Source of the DNA: an uncultured Blastocatellia bacterium
GTDB lineage: Bacteria > Acidobacteriota > Blastocatellia > Pyrinomonadales > Pyrinomonadaceae
Assembly: GCA_946480785.1 (NCBI GenBank)
Contig: CAMLLD010000031.1
Coordinates: forward strand, 3,297 to 67,296
Length of the DNA stretch: 64,000 bases
Direction of reading: 5' to 3'
Below are positions 45,021-57,416 of the stretch, one piece after another (position 1 is the first letter of the stretch; each line of letters starts with the position of its first letter). The notes beneath the pieces were generated by a model that saw only the letters and a list, made by a program, of their open reading frames with translations, was not told where the DNA came from and did not search any database. A program made the translations under genes and the position numbers.

Positions 45021-47645
45021 GTGTCACATCGCTGCTTGTTTCTTCGTTCAGGGCGGTCTCTAATAACACATCTGATCGAGCGAGACCAAACGCACGGTGA
45101 GCGGGGACACGAACGTTTGATACTGGAGCGGCAAACACTTCTCAGCTATCTCGACGATTACGGGCGGCGCGGACGCGAAACCGTGTTCGTGGATCATCGC
45201 GGCTTGCGCACGGTGCGCTGGTCTTACAAACGATTGGTCCAGGAGGCGCACCAGTTTGCGAGCGGACTCGCGGCACGTGGGATTCGTCGCGGCGATCGCG
45301 TGCTGTTGTCTGGCGAGAACAGTCCCGAGTGGGCGGCAGCTTTTTGGGGTTGTTGCTTGCTCGGCGCAGTCGTCGTACCACTCGACAAACACAGCACGCC
45401 CGAGTTCATCAACTCAGTCACTCAACAGACCGCTGCGAAAACAGTGCTTACGGAAGCAGCGCTGTCCGAACTGTCGCGTACCGATCCTGTTCTTAATGAC
45501 ACCACACGCTTGCGGGAGATCTCCCCTCCCAAAGACCTCACGCCAAACGCTATCGCGGAGATCATCTATACCTCCGGCACCACGTCCGATCCGAAAGGCG
45601 TCGTTCTCACCCATGGCAACATCCTCGCTAACCTCCACCCGCTCGAGAAAGAAATCAAAAAGCACCTGAAGTGGGAGCGCTTCTTTCACCCCATACGCTT
45701 CCTGAACCTCGTGCCGTTGAGCCACGTGTTCGGCCAGTTCATGGGCCTCTTCGTCCCGCAACTCACCGGCGGCGAAGTGCATTTTCACGAGTCACTCAAC
45801 CCGGCAGAAATCGTCCGCACAGTACGCAGGAATCGCATCTCCGTGATCGTTGTCGTGCCGCGCGTCCTCGACGCGCTGCGCGAATGGCTCGAACGCGACT
45901 ACGCCGCACGCGGCCGCACGCAGGAACTACACGACAAACTCGCGGCCGCCGAAAGCCAGAGCGTCCTGCATCGCTGGTGGTCATTTCGCGACGTACATCG
46001 CCGCTTCGGCTGGAAGTTCTGGGCGTTTGTTTGCGGCGGCGCAACCCTCAACCAACAAACAGAAGACTTCTGGCAACGACTCGGTTTCGCAGTGTTGCAA
46101 GGCTACGGCATGACGGAAACCGCAGCCCTCGTGTCGGTCAGTCATCCTTTCAAACAGAGCCGCGGTTCGATCGGGCAGTTGTTGCCCGGTCACGAGATGA
46201 AGCTCGACGAGTCGGGCGAGATACTCGTGCGCGGCGCGAGCGTTTCACCTGGTTACTGGACCAGCAACGGCAGCAGCAGCGCCGTTATGAGCACCGCAGA
46301 AGATGTCGTCAGCCGCGACACAGGCGAGTGGCTGCGCACAGGGGACATCGGCGAGCTCGACGCAAACGGAAACCTGTTCTTCAAAGGTCGACAGAAAGAC
46401 GTGATCGTCGGCGCGGCGGGACTCAACATCTATCCCGAAGATCTCGAAGCGGCCCTCGATCGCCAACCCGAGATCCGCGCGAGTTGTATTGTCGCGATTG
46501 ACGGTCCACGCGGCGCTGAACCGTTCGCTGCCATCATTCCCTCCACTCTAAACTCCGACATCGACGCAGCCGTCAAACGCGCTAACGAACAGCTCGCCGA
46601 ATACCAACACATCCGTCGCTGGTCCATCTGGCCCGAACCCGACTTCCCCCGCACCGCAACACACAAGGTTCTCAAACGCGAGGTCGTCGATCAGCTAAAA
46701 TCCGTGTCTTCAAATCCCCAAAATGTTTTATCCCTGATAACTCACATCACTGGCGCCGCACGAACTAAAGTAGATCCTGCAACCCGTCTCTCCGATCTCC
46801 AACTCGACTCCCTCGGCCGCGTCGAACTACTAAGCGCACTCGAAGATCGTTACCAAGTCTCACTCGACGAAGCCGCGTTCACCGCCGCCACCACTGTCGC
46901 CGACGTACAAAACCTTCTCCGCGGTGAGCTAGAACAAGAAACAACAACGCCTTACCCATACCCAAACTGGCCGCGCCGCTGGCCCATAAAACTGATCCGC
47001 TTCGTACTCTTCTATACCATCATCCTCCCCATCACTCACCTCATGACGCGCATGTCCATCACCGGCCGCAAGCAGTTAAAAAACATCTCCGATCCTGTTC
47101 TTTTCGTGGCCAACCACGTCACACTCGGCGATCACGCCCTCGTCCTCGCCGCGCTCCCCTTTCACCAGCGTCACCGCCTCGCGATCGCGATGGAAGGCGA
47201 ACTACTGCGCAACTGGATTCACCCACCCGCCGACACCGCTGCGTTCACACGTCTGCGTTGGCTCGCACAATACTTCCTCGTCAACCTGTTCTTCCACGTC
47301 TTTCCACTCCCGAAACAAAGCGGCTTCCGCCGCAGCTTTGCTTACGCCGGCGAGTGCATCGATCGCGGCCAAAGCGTCCTCGTCTTTCCGGAAGGCACGC
47401 GCGCCCCACGCGGCCAGATGCACATGGGCCACTTCAAACCCGGCATCGGCGTGCTCGCCAAAGCCCTCAACATCCCCGTCGTTCCCGTCAAACTCGAAGG
47501 CCTCTACGAACTCAAACGCCGCCAACAATACTTCGCCGACCCCGGCATGGTCCGTGTGCGTATAGGCGCGCCCGTCACCTTCGCACCAGACACTGAGCCA
47601 ACCACAATCGCGCAAGAACTCGAACGTCGTTTTAACACGGATTAG
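45021..47645 (+). CDS. Acyl ligase - ACP - acyltransferase fusion
   Basis: 874 residues in three domains. An AMP-forming acyl-CoA/ACP synthetase at about 25-560: P-loop [11 protein letters not shown] near 182, GYGMTE near 360, TGDIGELD near 435 and [14 protein letters not shown] near 455. An acyl carrier domain near 575-650 with the phosphopantetheine Ser in [11 protein letters not shown] near 597. Then a PlsC-type acyltransferase (about 670-874) with NHVTLGDH near 697 and VFPEGTR near 790. It would activate a fatty acid, hold it on its own ACP and transfer it to a glycerolipid. E. coli Aas has the reverse domain order and no ACP. Start GTG 45021; a later start is possible. Pathway uncertain. 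Confidence 0.88.
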   Translation: MSHRCLFLRSGRSLITHLIERDQTHGERGHERLILERQTLLSYLDDYGRRGRETVFVDHRGLRTVRWSYKRLVQEAHQFASGLAARGIRRGDRVLLSGENSPEWAAAFWGCCLLGAVVVPLDKHSTPEFINSVTQQTAAKTVLTEAALSELSRTDPVLNDTTRLREISPPKDLTPNAIAEIIYTSGTTSDPKGVVLTHGNILANLHPLEKEIKKHLKWERFFHPIRFLNLVPLSHVFGQFMGLFVPQLTGGEVHFHESLNPAEIVRTVRRNRISVIVVVPRVLDALREWLERDYAARGRTQELHDKLAAAESQSVLHRWWSFRDVHRRFGWKFWAFVCGGATLNQQTEDFWQRLGFAVLQGYGMTETAALVSVSHPFKQSRGSIGQLLPGHEMKLDESGEILVRGASVSPGYWTSNGSSSAVMSTAEDVVSRDTGEWLRTGDIGELDANGNLFFKGRQKDVIVGAAGLNIYPEDLEAALDRQPEIRASCIVAIDGPRGAEPFAAIIPSTLNSDIDAAVKRANEQLAEYQHIRRWSIWPEPDFPRTATHKVLKREVVDQLKSVSSNPQNVLSLITHITGAARTKVDPATRLSDLQLDSLGRVELLSALEDRYQVSLDEAAFTAATTVADVQNLLRGELEQETTTPYPYPNWPRRWPIKLIRFVLFYTIILPITHLMTRMSITGRKQLKNISDPVLFVANHVTLGDHALVLAALPFHQRHRLAIAMEGELLRNWIHPPADTAAFTRLRWLAQYFLVNLFFHVFPLPKQSGFRRSFAYAGECIDRGQSVLVFPEGTRAPRGQMHMGHFKPGIGVLAKALNIPVVPVKLEGLYELKRRQQYFADPGMVRVRIGAPVTFAPDTEPTTIAQELERRFNTD

Positions 47646-47668
47646 ACGGATGCTACACTCACGCATCT

Positions 47669-48955
47669 ATGCTCGATCTGAACTACGTGCGTGAGAATCT
47701 TGACAAGGTCCGTGAGGCGCTCCAAGCGCGCAACGCGGACACCACTCCACTCGACGACTTCGCTAAAGCCGACACTGAACGCCGCCGCGTCATCGCTGAA
47801 TCCGATCAGCTCAACGCGCAACGCAACACTGCGAGCCGCGAGATCGGTGGTTTGATGAAGGAAGGCAAGAAGGAAGAAGCCGAAGCGCGTCGCGCGGAGG
47901 TCGGTCAGCTAAAAGAACGTATCGCGGAGTTGGACCAGTTACGCGGGCAGACTGAGGCACGTATGAACGAGCTGCTTTCGTCACTGCCAAACGTCCCGCA
48001 CGAAAGCGTCCCGCGCGGCGAGAGCGAAGCGGATAACGTCGAGGTGCGTCGCTGGGGCACGCCACCGGAGTTCAACTTCGCACCGAAAGATCACGTCGAT
48101 CTCGGCACCGCGCTCGGCATACTTGATCTCGAACGCGCCACCAAGATCGCCGCCGCACGTTTCGCGATCCTGAACGGCGCGGGCGCGCGTCTCGAACGCG
48201 CTCTCAAAGATTTCATGCTCGACGTACACACGCGCGAGCACGGCTACACCGAAACACTGCCGCCGTTCATCGTGAATCGCAACGCGCTCTTCGGCACCGG
48301 TCAGTTGCCCAAGTTTGAAACCGATCTTTTCAAACTCGAAGATCCGCGCGAGCTTTATCTGATCCCGACGGCGGAAGTGCCGGTCACGAACTATCACCGC
48401 GAAGAAATCCTCGACGCCGCGCAACTACCGCTGCGCTGGGCCGCGTACACGCCGTGCTTTCGTTCCGAAGCCGGTAGCTACGGCCGCGACACACGCGGCG
48501 TCATTCGCCAGCATCAGTTCGAGAAAGTCGAGCTCGTCAAGTATTCGCTGCCGGAAAACTCTTACGAAGAACTCGAATCACTCACGCGCAACGCCGAGAC
48601 GATCCTGCAAAAACTCGGCCTGCACTATCGCGTTGTCACACTCTCAACTGCGGACCTCGGCTTCGGTTCGGCCAAGACTTACGACATCGAAGTGTGGCTG
48701 CCGTCGCAGAATGCTTTTCGCGAGATCTCTTCGTGCTCGAACTACGAGGCGTTTCAGGCGCGGCGCGCGCAGATTCGTTTTCGACGCGGAGGCGGAGCAA
48801 AGCCGGAGTTCGTTCATACACTGAACGGCTCCGGCCTCGCGATTGGACGTACGTGGATTGCTATCCTGGAAAACTACCAGCAGGCCGACGGCTCAGTGAT
48901 CGTCCCCGAGGCTCTACAACCTTACATGGACCTCGACCGGATTACTCTCACTTAA
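47669..48955 (+). CDS. serS: Seryl-tRNA synthetase
   Basis: Charges tRNA-Ser (and tRNA-Sec). 428 residues, normal length: N-terminal coiled-coil arm at about 25-110 ([21 protein letters not shown]), class II motif 2 [20 protein letters not shown] near 265, ATP site, and motif 3 [18 protein letters not shown] near 390 with the TAEVPVTN serine-binding loop near 233. A ribosome site is not obvious before the ATG. Its last 8 bases overlap the 3' end of sppA, which converges from the other strand. Confidence 0.97.
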   Translation: MLDLNYVRENLDKVREALQARNADTTPLDDFAKADTERRRVIAESDQLNAQRNTASREIGGLMKEGKKEEAEARRAEVGQLKERIAELDQLRGQTEARMNELLSSLPNVPHESVPRGESEADNVEVRRWGTPPEFNFAPKDHVDLGTALGILDLERATKIAAARFAILNGAGARLERALKDFMLDVHTREHGYTETLPPFIVNRNALFGTGQLPKFETDLFKLEDPRELYLIPTAEVPVTNYHREEILDAAQLPLRWAAYTPCFRSEAGSYGRDTRGVIRQHQFEKVELVKYSLPENSYEELESLTRNAETILQKLGLHYRVVTLSTADLGFGSAKTYDIEVWLPSQNAFREISSCSNYEAFQARRAQIRFRRGGGAKPEFVHTLNGSGLAIGRTWIAILENYQQADGSVIVPEALQPYMDLDRITLT

Positions 48956-50741
48956 CGCGCACGTCGAACGGCATCAAAAACATCGACTCGCCGTTCTTCA
49001 TTCGCTCCATCAACTGCATGTAACGCAACGCGCGGCGCGCGTCTTCCGGCAACGCCGCAAACACCATGCGCTGCTTCTCGACTTCCGTGTTCGCGTTCTC
49101 GTTTGAACCGCTCAGCAACTGCTGCAAGAACGTCTGCGGATAAGGCAGAATCACGCGTTCGACGCCCTTATTCGCGGGAATGTTCGCAAGCTGCTTCGCG
49201 ACCTCAATCGCTTTGTCGAGCCCGCCAAACTCATCGACGAGGCCCTTGTCCTTCGCCTGCCCGCCGGTCCAAACGCGTCCCTGGCCCACCGAGTCGATGT
49301 ACTGTGGATCTTTCTTGCGACCCTTCGCAACCTTCGGCACGAAGTCGTTGTAATAAGTGTCCTTGATCCACTGCTCAAACTTCGCCCGCTCGTCGTCGGA
49401 AAACTTCTCCGTCTCGCGAAACATCCCCGCGTTCTTCCCGCGCAACACGTACTCGTTTGAAATGCCGAGCCAATCGTAAAAACCACGCACAACGGGTTTG
49501 CCTGCAAGGACGCCAATCGATCCCGTGATCGTCGACGGCTGCGCCACGATCTTCGCCGCGCTCGCCGAGATGTAATAGCCGCCCGACGCTGCTACATCGG
49601 CCATCGAAACCACGACCGGCTTCTTTTGATTCGCTGCTTCCACCGCGTGCCAGATGATGTCCGACGCCAAACCCGAACCGCCCGGACTATCGACGCGCAA
49701 CACGATCGCTTTGATCGACCTGTCCGCTGCCGCATCGTTCAAAGCCTTCGCCAACGTGTCCGAACCGATCGACTGATCGCCCGACGGACTGTTCTGCGAA
49801 CTGCCCGACCCGATGTCTCCCGTCGCATAAATGACCGCGACGCGTTCGCCTTTATTTAAGCCGAGTGACTCCGGCTCAACATCGCGATAATCAACGGCGC
49901 GCACGGGAGTAAACGTGTCGGAGTCTTTGTAACCAAGCAGCTTCTTGAGCTGCTGCTCCACCGCGTCGTGATACATCGAGTCGTCGATCAGTCCCGCTTG
50001 CTTCGCCTGCGTCGCGCTGTAGGGCGCGTCGTCGATCAACTTGCGCACGTCGTCGGGTGATTTGTGACGCGCCTGCGCAATCGTATTCACATACCGATCG
50101 AAAAGATCCTGCAGCATCGAATTGATGTACTCGCGATGCGCTTCGGTCATTTGTTTCTGCGTGAACATGTCGCCCGCGCTCTTGTACTTTCCGATTTGAT
50201 AAATGTCGGGATAGATACCGAGCTTGTCGAGCGAGCCGCGGAAAAACATCACGTCGGCCGCGAGCCCGTTGATGAACAACTCGCCTGGCGGCGGCACGAT
50301 GATCTTGTCGCACGCGGTCGCGATGTAATACTCCTTATTGAGCCCAAACTCGATGTAGGCGTAAACCGGTTTGCCCGACGAACGAAAATCTGTGATCGCG
50401 TCGCGAATCTCTTCGGCCTTGGCCCAACCCACGCCTGACGTGTCGATGTCGAGCAGGATCGCCTTGATGCGATTGTCGACTTTCGCTTTCTTGAACTGCA
50501 TCACGAGCCCGGTCAAAGACTGATCTGGACCACCGAAGAACCGCTTGAACGGATCGTCCGGCGAGTAGTCCGGCAGTGAACCGGCGACCCGCAACGCGAG
50601 CACGCTGTTGTCGCGAATGGTCGGCTCGCCCTTGCGCAAGGCGATCCAAAGTAAGGCAATGCCCAGGATCGCTACCAGGATCAGCGCCCCGAAAATTCCC
50701 AAGATAATCCAAACTGTCTTTCGCGTTCCTGACGTTGCCAT
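48948..50741 (-). CDS. sppA: Signal peptide peptidase SppA, 67-kDa type
   Basis: A membrane-bound serine protease (Ser/Lys dyad) that degrades cleaved signal peptides. 597 residues of the long type. One membrane helix at about 10-33 ([20 protein letters not shown]), N-terminal ClpP-like half with the Lys of the SppA dyad around [11 protein letters not shown], and C-terminal half with the nucleophile in [20 protein letters not shown], then [20 protein letters not shown]. Members form a tetrameric bowl on the outer leaflet of the inner membrane. The last 8 bases overlap serS. Confidence 0.92.
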   Translation of the reverse strand: MATSGTRKTVWIILGIFGALILVAILGIALLWIALRKGEPTIRDNSVLALRVAGSLPDYSPDDPFKRFFGGPDQSLTGLVMQFKKAKVDNRIKAILLDIDTSGVGWAKAEEIRDAITDFRSSGKPVYAYIEFGLNKEYYIATACDKIIVPPPGELFINGLAADVMFFRGSLDKLGIYPDIYQIGKYKSAGDMFTQKQMTEAHREYINSMLQDLFDRYVNTIAQARHKSPDDVRKLIDDAPYSATQAKQAGLIDDSMYHDAVEQQLKKLLGYKDSDTFTPVRAVDYRDVEPESLGLNKGERVAVIYATGDIGSGSSQNSPSGDQSIGSDTLAKALNDAAADRSIKAIVLRVDSPGGSGLASDIIWHAVEAANQKKPVVVSMADVAASGGYYISASAAKIVAQPSTITGSIGVLAGKPVVRGFYDWLGISNEYVLRGKNAGMFRETEKFSDDERAKFEQWIKDTYYNDFVPKVAKGRKKDPQYIDSVGQGRVWTGGQAKDKGLVDEFGGLDKAIEVAKQLANIPANKGVERVILPYPQTFLQQLLSGSNENANTEVEKQRMVFAALPEDARRALRYMQLMERMKNGESMFLMPFDVRVK

Positions 50742-50798
50742 AAGCTTTAATCCTCGAGTTTAGGTGTTGTGGTGTTACGCAAGCGAAGTCCAAAAAGT

Positions 50799-51911
50799 TT
50801 AGCGGCGAACGATCCAGCCACCACCGACGACTTCATCGCCGCGATAAAAAACGGTCGCTTGTCCGGGGGTGATGGCCCGTTGTGGTTCATCAAAGACGAC
50901 GCGCGCGCGCGCGTCGGGCAAAGGTGTAATCGTCGCGGGCGCGGCTGTGTGACGATAGCGCACGCGCACCTCAGCGCGCACCGGATCTGACGGATTGTCC
51001 AACGCGATCCAGTTGACGCCGGCCGCGATGAACTCGTTACTCAACAACTCTTCATCAGACCCGACGACGACTCTGTTCGTATCCGCATTGATCGAAATCA
51101 CGTAGAGCGGTCGTGGCTGCGCAATGCCGATCCCGCGTCGCTGCCCAATCGTGTAACGGTGAATGCCCTCGTGTTGTCCCACGACTTTTCCCTCGGTATC
51201 AACAATCTCGCCCGCGCCAGGCAAACGATCGAGTTCATCTTCCGCTGCGAGATAACGATCGATGAAGCCGGCGTAGTTGCCGTCCGGCACGAAGCAGATC
51301 TCCTGCGACTCTTTCTTCTCCGCGACGCCTTTCAAATTGTGTTGCCGCGCAGCCTCGCGCGCTTCAGGCTTCGACATCTCGCCGAGCGGGAAGAGGGCGC
51401 GCGAGAGTTGCGGCTGGGTCAGCTCCCAAAGAAAGTAAGACTGATCTTTTTGTTCGTTCAATCCGCGCAACAAGCGATGACGGTTGGCCGCGGCGTCGAA
51501 TTGAACGCGCGCGTAGTGTCCGGTTGCAACCTTCTCGCAACCGAGACTCAGCGCCAGTCGATCCAGCGACGCAAACTTCAACCGGCTGTTGCACGCGACG
51601 CACGGAATCGGCGTCTCGCCGTTGAGATAACTCGTGACGAACGGCTGCACGACGTCGCGTTCGAAGTCGCGTTCAAGATTCAGCACGTAAAACGGGAAGT
51701 CGAGTTCTTCGGCGACGCGGCGCGCGTCGTAAACGTCGTCGAGGGAACAGCAACGGGACGGCAGCGGATCGCCGTTTTCGTCGACGTTGATGCCGCGCCG
51801 TTGATCCCAGAGCTGCATCGTAAAACCGACGAGTTCGTGGCCTTGTTCTTTGAGGATTGCCGCGGCTGCGGATGAATCGACGCCGCCGCTCATTGCTACT
51901 GCTACTTTCAC
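50799..51911 (-). CDS. mnmA: tRNA-specific 2-thiouridylase
   Basis: Sulfurates U34 of tRNA-Glu, -Gln and -Lys. 370 residues. PP-loop [12 protein letters not shown] near 6-17 binds ATP, followed by the FTMQLWDQ substrate loop; the conserved active-site Cys pairs lie in [13 protein letters not shown] near 100 and [11 protein letters not shown] near 200. [14 protein letters not shown] near 255 matches the family, and the C-terminal beta-barrel ([12 protein letters not shown]) ends [10 protein letters not shown]. All catalytic elements are present. It is divergent from the MoxR ATPase gene by 68 bases. Confidence 0.96.
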   Translation of the reverse strand: MKVAVAMSGGVDSSAAAAILKEQGHELVGFTMQLWDQRRGINVDENGDPLPSRCCSLDDVYDARRVAEELDFPFYVLNLERDFERDVVQPFVTSYLNGETPIPCVACNSRLKFASLDRLALSLGCEKVATGHYARVQFDAAANRHRLLRGLNEQKDQSYFLWELTQPQLSRALFPLGEMSKPEAREAARQHNLKGVAEKKESQEICFVPDGNYAGFIDRYLAAEDELDRLPGAGEIVDTEGKVVGQHEGIHRYTIGQRRGIGIAQPRPLYVISINADTNRVVVGSDEELLSNEFIAAGVNWIALDNPSDPVRAEVRVRYRHTAAPATITPLPDARARVVFDEPQRAITPGQATVFYRGDEVVGGGWIVRR

Positions 51912-51979
51912 TTAAATCACCAGTTTGGCCGCTCTACGACCGAATGCTAAGATACCTGAAACGACCTACTTCAACCAAA

Positions 51980-52786
51980 ATGCCCGAAAGTGCAATCAAG
52001 GACTATCGCGTCGCCAACGAGCCCTACTACCTGCCGGTCGCTCGGGAAATCGAGCTGTTTGAAGCCGCGCATTCCGCGCGCCTGCCCGTGATCCTGAAAG
52101 GCCCGACCGGCTGCGGTAAAACGCGTTTCGTCGAACACATGGCGTGGCGTCTCGAGCGCCCGCTGATCACCGTCGCGTGCCACGAAGACCTGTCGTCGAC
52201 CGATCTCGTCGGACGCTTTCTGCTCGAAGGCGAAGAGACGATCTGGCACGATGGTCCACTCACGTCAGCCGTGCGCAACGGCGCGATTTGTTATCTCGAC
52301 GAAGTGGTCGAAGCGCGCAAAGACACGGTCGTGATCATTCATCCGTTGACGGATCATCGCCGCCGTCTGCCGATTGAAAAGCTCGGCACGATCGTCGAGG
52401 CGCCGAACGATTTCATGCTCGTTGTTTCTTACAACCCGGGCTATCAATCGATTCTTAAAGACCTGAAGCAGTCGACGCGCCAACGCTTCGTCGCAATCGA
52501 GTTCGATTATCCGCCGCCGGAAATGGAAGCGGAGATCGTGACGCGTGAAGGCGGCGTTGACGAAGGCACCGCGCGCGACTTGGTGCTCATCGGCCAGAAG
52601 GTTCGCAACCTGCGCGGTCACGGTCTGGAAGAAGGCGTCTCCACCCGGCTGCTGATCTACGCAGCGCAACTGATCGCTCTCGGCATTCCTCCTGTCGATG
52701 CTGCCGAGGTCGCGATGTCGTCGCCGATCACGGATGATCGCGAGCTGCAACGCAGCATCCGCGAGATCATTACCACCGTCATTTAG
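51980..52786 (+). CDS. MoxR-family AAA+ ATPase, NorQ/CbbQ type
   Basis: 268 residues from ATG 51980 ([20 protein letters not shown]). Walker A GPTGCGKT near 41, Walker [11 protein letters not shown] near 104, the sensor-1 area [15 protein letters not shown] and sensor-2 [14 protein letters not shown], as in NorQ and CbbQ. With a VWA partner it remodels or activates metal enzymes: NorQD inserts iron in nitric oxide reductase; CbbQO is a Rubisco activase. Neither client is in this window. The frame is open upstream, but 51980 fits the family N-terminus and avoids a basic stretch. The VWA gene follows 11 bases later. Confidence 0.92.
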   Translation: MPESAIKDYRVANEPYYLPVAREIELFEAAHSARLPVILKGPTGCGKTRFVEHMAWRLERPLITVACHEDLSSTDLVGRFLLEGEETIWHDGPLTSAVRNGAICYLDEVVEARKDTVVIIHPLTDHRRRLPIEKLGTIVEAPNDFMLVVSYNPGYQSILKDLKQSTRQRFVAIEFDYPPPEMEAEIVTREGGVDEGTARDLVLIGQKVRNLRGHGLEEGVSTRLLIYAAQLIALGIPPVDAAEVAMSSPITDDRELQRSIREIITTVI

Positions 52787-52797
52787 AAGTTTCCGTT

Positions 52798-55700
52798 GTG
52801 CAGTCCGAACACGATTCCATAGAACGGCAATCATTCCTCGAACTGACGCGCAGCATTGCCGGTTTGCCGTTGGACCAGGCAGCCGCGGCCCTGGAGACGA
52901 GCGCGTCGATCGCAGCGATCTCTTTGCGCGCGGGTATCGAGTTCTTGCGGGCCGCGCCTGCGGCTGCCGAAGTTTTGCAAGCGGCTGAGCTACGCGCGTG
53001 GGGTGAGATGGGCCGGCGGCTCGCGATGAGCGACTACGAAACCGCGGTCTCGTTTTTCATCGCCGGGGTTGAGGAGCTGCGTAGCGTACCACGCGAGTTG
53101 TACCCGGAGATCTTCACGTTGTGTACGCGACAGATGACGCTCTCAACGTCGATCGGCCGCGAGACTCTTTATTCGCTACCACAGACAATCGACGAGATCG
53201 CGGATCTCAACATCGTCATTCCGATTATCGAAATCGCCACGGAGATCGCGCGGCGCTCCGCCAAACACAGCGCCGAGTTTCTCAACGCGAGCACGCATGT
53301 TTCCGAAACGTTGCAGTCTTTCGACGATGCTGAAGTCGCTGCGGCCGCACTCGCTTTGGCGTCGTCGTTTGCGACGCGCGCGGGTGGCATCGCGGCGGAT
53401 GCGTGGAACGCGATTCCGGAAGCACTTGCCGAACTCTCAGCCGCGGACGCGAAACGATTGCTGACCAGCGTCAACGAGTTTCTCGAACGCGGTGGCGGCG
53501 CGGCGGTGCACATACTGCTTGCGGGCGGCGAGATACTGCGCCGCGCGCCTGAGATCTTCGACGATTGGATCGCGCTGTTGTGGGCCGTCGCCGCGCACGG
53601 CAACGCGGGGCTCGTCGCGTTTGTGCGTAGCAGTCCGGGCTTTTTGCGACTACTCGCTGCCGACATCAATCGCGCTGAAGCGATCGAGCTGTCGCGTCGA
53701 GTGCTTACGTTGACGAAAGAGATTGCGACCGTGGATGCGGAAGCGGCGCTGGCGTGTTTTCGTTCGAGCTCGCGCGCGTTGCGCAGTGTTTCGATCGAAC
53801 AGTTTGAAGCATGGGCGCGGCGCGGGCTCTCGTCGGGTCGCGCAGACAATCGCGCGCGGCGCAGTTATTTCTCGCTCGAGACGCGCGGTAGTTATGAGGC
53901 GTTGCACAGTGGCAGCGCCGGTTTGGCGTTGGATTCAGTGCAACACTTGCTGCGGTTGTATGTGGAGGCGTTGACGGGGCGTGAGGTTGAGATCGCGCCG
54001 CTGGCGGCGGTACCGGATGAGGCGCGGATTGGTGACGGGCGGACAATTCATCTGCCTTCGTTGGTGAATGAATTCAGTGAGGAGGAGCTCGACTTCAAGC
54101 TTTACAAAGTGTTGGCGGCGCACGCGGCGGGACAGATCGAGTTTGGGACGTATGAACGTGGTGGAAAAATCCCGGCGGCGTACGCAGCTACCAAGTCGCG
54201 GTTTACTGAAGCCGATGCAATGGACGCGTTTGCGATCCCTGATCAGTTGCTGCACACAAGTGAGAGACAAGCGGACACAGATAACACAGATTTAAATACC
54301 GATTACCGTGACACGCTGAAGCTGTTTCCACTGCCGCAACTCGCACGGCGCATCTTCGGCACGCTGGAAAACGGGCGCATCGATCGACGCCTCAGACAAA
54401 CGTATCGCGGGCTGCGCCGCGATCTCGATCTGATCCGCGAACATCTCGGCCGCAGACGCCCGCACATCAACGAGCTGCCCGCGTTGCTCGTGCCGTTCGA
54501 GCTGTTGTTTCAGATCACGATGCTCGGCGGCGCACGCGAAGACGCACGCCAGGCTTATCCCCAAGTCGTTTCCGAGTTGGAACAGATCGTGAGCGAGTAC
54601 CTATCAGATCCGAACGCGACTGTGGCCGACACGCTGATGGCCACGATCCGCGTTTACGATCTCTTCAAGTCCGTCACACCGATGGACGACTCGGTCCAAC
54701 AGGTCGAAGCGCCCGAAGAGCCATCCGAAACCGAAGACGACGCCGGCGCGACCGAGCGCATGCAGCAGCAACAGACGCAGCAGATGCCGCAACGCCGCGA
54801 CGCGCGCGAACTCTTCAACGCCTGGAACGATCCTTCACCCGAAGGCGATCCGGACGAACTCACCGGAGCGGAAAGCTGGTCGGAATCCGAAACGCCTGAG
54901 CAAGTTCTCAGCGAAGGCGAGGTCGCTTACAACTACGACGAATGGGACCGCGAATTGACTGACCATCGTCTCGGCTGGTGCCGCGTGATCGAGAAGCGCG
55001 TGAAGCACGGCGATAAAAACTTTGTGGAGCAGACGCGCGAACGCCACAAAGGCGTCATCTCTTCGATTCGCCACCAATTTCAGTTGATGAAACCCGAGAA
55101 CCTCACGCGCGTGGCGAATGAAGTCGACGGTGAAGAATTCGATCTCAACGCTGTGATCGACTACGTGATCGACCGCCGCGCCGACGGGCAGCAATCAGAA
55201 AGAATCTACACGAAGCGTTTGCGGCGGCGGCGCGACGTGGCGGTTTCGTTTCTATTGGACCAGTCGTCTTCGACGGCGCGCACGATTGGGCGTCATCCGT
55301 TGCAACCGTACACGCGGCCCGGCCGGCGCATCATTGAGATAGAAAAAGAAGGTCTCGTTTTGATGAGCGAAGCGCTCGAAGCGGTCGGTGATGTTTATTC
55401 GATCAACGGCTTCACTTCGGAAGGGCGGCGCAACGTGAAGTTTTACGTGGTGAAAGATTTCAACGAGAAGTACGGCGACGAAGTGAAGCGACGCATCGGC
55501 GGCATCAACTACCAGAACAACACGCGTCTCGGCGCTGCGATTCGTCACGCCACCGCGCGGCTCGCGAAGCAGGACGCGCGCACGCGTCTCTTGATCGTGC
55601 TCTCGGACGGACGTCCTTACGATCACGATTACGGCGACGCGCGCTACGCCCGCGAAGACACGCGCGAAGCGTTGCGACAAGCGAAGAACGAAGGCATTAC

Positions 55701-55839
55701 ACCCTTCTGCATCACGATCGATCGCGAGTCTGAGGCTGAGCTGCGCGATCTCTACGGCGAGGTCGGCTACACGATCATCGACGACGTCTTGTCGTTGCCG
55801 GAACGACTTCCAGGGATTTATCGCAGGTTAACGACCTGA
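52798..55839 (+). CDS. Oversized NorD/CbbO-type VWA-domain protein
   Basis: 1013 residues, longer than NorD or CbbO (about 600-780). The N-terminal 450 residues are Ala/Leu-rich helical repeats ([38 protein letters not shown]) without clear family. A helical NorD-like domain lies at about 460-620 ([20 protein letters not shown] before it), an acidic/Gln-rich linker at about 640-700, and a C-terminal VWA at about 810-1005 with [14 protein letters not shown] near 820 and the [11 protein letters not shown] segment. Residues near 480-505 ([19 protein letters not shown]) come from an AT-rich repeat-like stretch. Start GTG 52798. Client unknown; partner is the AAA+ ATPase just upstream. Confidence 0.88.
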   Translation: MQSEHDSIERQSFLELTRSIAGLPLDQAAAALETSASIAAISLRAGIEFLRAAPAAAEVLQAAELRAWGEMGRRLAMSDYETAVSFFIAGVEELRSVPRELYPEIFTLCTRQMTLSTSIGRETLYSLPQTIDEIADLNIVIPIIEIATEIARRSAKHSAEFLNASTHVSETLQSFDDAEVAAAALALASSFATRAGGIAADAWNAIPEALAELSAADAKRLLTSVNEFLERGGGAAVHILLAGGEILRRAPEIFDDWIALLWAVAAHGNAGLVAFVRSSPGFLRLLAADINRAEAIELSRRVLTLTKEIATVDAEAALACFRSSSRALRSVSIEQFEAWARRGLSSGRADNRARRSYFSLETRGSYEALHSGSAGLALDSVQHLLRLYVEALTGREVEIAPLAAVPDEARIGDGRTIHLPSLVNEFSEEELDFKLYKVLAAHAAGQIEFGTYERGGKIPAAYAATKSRFTEADAMDAFAIPDQLLHTSERQADTDNTDLNTDYRDTLKLFPLPQLARRIFGTLENGRIDRRLRQTYRGLRRDLDLIREHLGRRRPHINELPALLVPFELLFQITMLGGAREDARQAYPQVVSELEQIVSEYLSDPNATVADTLMATIRVYDLFKSVTPMDDSVQQVEAPEEPSETEDDAGATERMQQQQTQQMPQRRDARELFNAWNDPSPEGDPDELTGAESWSESETPEQVLSEGEVAYNYDEWDRELTDHRLGWCRVIEKRVKHGDKNFVEQTRERHKGVISSIRHQFQLMKPENLTRVANEVDGEEFDLNAVIDYVIDRRADGQQSERIYTKRLRRRRDVAVSFLLDQSSSTARTIGRHPLQPYTRPGRRIIEIEKEGLVLMSEALEAVGDVYSINGFTSEGRRNVKFYVVKDFNEKYGDEVKRRIGGINYQNNTRLGAAIRHATARLAKQDARTRLLIVLSDGRPYDHDYGDARYAREDTREALRQAKNEGITPFCITIDRESEAELRDLYGEVGYTIIDDVLSLPERLPGIYRRLTT

Positions 55840-57390
55840 CCCACCACCGCCAGGCGTTTCGATACGAATAAGATCTCCCGCTTCCAGTTGGTGAGAACTC
55901 TTCGCGGCGATCTTTTGCCCGTTGATCTCGTTCTTTCCCACGGCACCGTCACCGCCACCAAATAGACCATACGGTCCGCGCTTGCGTCGATCGGCCAGGA
56001 GCGACATGCGCGCGGGAACGAGGGTTTCGATCTCGCGGATGACGCCGTCGCCGCCACGTTGCTTTCCTGCGCCACCCGAATTACTCCGCAAGCGATACTC
56101 ACGAACCCGCAGCGGATACGCATACTCGAGCGCCTCGGCGGGTGTGTTCAGGCTGTTCGTCATGTGCGTGTGCACGCCGCTCATGCCGTCGAGCGATGGC
56201 CGCGCGCCCATGCCGCCGGCGACGGTTTCGTAGTACGAAAACTCCTCGCCGGTGCGCGTGTCGATACCGCCAATCGTCAGGTTATTCATCGTCCCCTGAC
56301 TCGCCGCCGGGATGCGTTCCGGCAGCGCCTGGGCCAACGCTTTGAACAACACGTCGACGATGCGTTGCGACGTTTCCACATTGCCTCCCGCGACAGACGC
56401 CGGCGGGTTCGCGTTGACCACCGTTCCCGCAGGCGCGATCACTTCGATCGGCTCCATCAAACCCGCGCTCGCAGGAACTTCGCCACCGACGAGGCAGCGG
56501 AAAACGTAAGAGACCGCGGACACGGTGATAGCTTCGACCGCGTTGATCGCGCCCGTGACCTGCGGTGCACTGCCGTTGAAATCGACGACCGCGCGATCGC
56601 CGCGAATAGTAATTCGGACGGCGATGCGTACGGGTCGATCGTCGATACCGTCGTCGTCGAGAAAGTCTTCCGCTTCGTAAGCGCCGTCGGGGATCGAGGC
56701 GATGGTGTGGCGCATGAGTCGCGCTGAATAGTCGATCAACTGCGCGGCGTAAACCGCGGCTTCCTTTTCACCGCGACGCTCGACGATCTCGAGTAAGCGT
56801 GCGGCGCCGGTCTTGAGCGAACCGATCTGCGCGTCGAAATCGCCGCGGCGTTCGACGTTGCCGCGCACATTCGCGAGCAGCAAGCGCATCGTGTCCCCGT
56901 CCAACTCGCCCTTTCGCACGAGACGAATCGGTGGAATGCGAATACCCTCGCCGTAGATGTCCGTGGCGAGTCCCATCGAGCCGGGCGTCGCGCCGCCGAT
57001 GTCTGCATGATGCGCGCGGTTCGCGACGTAGAACAGAATCCGCGAGCCAATTCGTGAAGCTTTGCCGACCGGCATCACCAACGTCACGTCCGGGAGATGC
57101 GTGCCGCCCGCGAATGGATCGTTCACGGCGACAACGTCGCCGGGCGCAAACTTGATCTCGTGCAACGCAGCCGCAACGGCCATCGGCATCGAGCCGAGAT
57201 GCACCGGCATGTGATCGCCTTGTGCGATCACGCGGCCCGCGGCGTCGAAGACCGCACACGAATAATCACGACGCTCTTTGATGTTCGGCGAGAACGCAGT
57301 GCGACGCAGCGCGACCCCCATCTCTTCAGCCACGGAAGTGAAGAGCGCGCGATAAATCTCGAGCGTTGTGGGATCGAAACGGACTTTCAT
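55828..57390 (-). CDS. Hydantoinase B / 5-oxoprolinase-type subunit HyuB
   Basis: 520 residues. Beta subunit of an ATP-dependent hydantoinase/oxoprolinase: [20 protein letters not shown] at the start, [27 protein letters not shown] near 40-65, [18 protein letters not shown] near 90, GGATPGSMG and the C-terminal [20 protein letters not shown] pattern. Together with HyuA it would open a cyclic amide (hydantoin or 5-oxoproline) or carboxylate a ketone such as acetone. Its last 12 bases overlap the 3' end of the VWA gene. It is separated from hyuA by an 86-base palindrome. Confidence 0.92.
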   Translation of the reverse strand: MKVRFDPTTLEIYRALFTSVAEEMGVALRRTAFSPNIKERRDYSCAVFDAAGRVIAQGDHMPVHLGSMPMAVAAALHEIKFAPGDVVAVNDPFAGGTHLPDVTLVMPVGKASRIGSRILFYVANRAHHADIGGATPGSMGLATDIYGEGIRIPPIRLVRKGELDGDTMRLLLANVRGNVERRGDFDAQIGSLKTGAARLLEIVERRGEKEAAVYAAQLIDYSARLMRHTIASIPDGAYEAEDFLDDDGIDDRPVRIAVRITIRGDRAVVDFNGSAPQVTGAINAVEAITVSAVSYVFRCLVGGEVPASAGLMEPIEVIAPAGTVVNANPPASVAGGNVETSQRIVDVLFKALAQALPERIPAASQGTMNNLTIGGIDTRTGEEFSYYETVAGGMGARPSLDGMSGVHTHMTNSLNTPAEALEYAYPLRVREYRLRSNSGGAGKQRGGDGVIREIETLVPARMSLLADRRKRGPYGLFGGGDGAVGKNEINGQKIAAKSSHQLEAGDLIRIETPGGGGSGR

Positions 57391-57416
57391 CTCTGGTTTC
57401 TCTATGCGTCTCGAGC

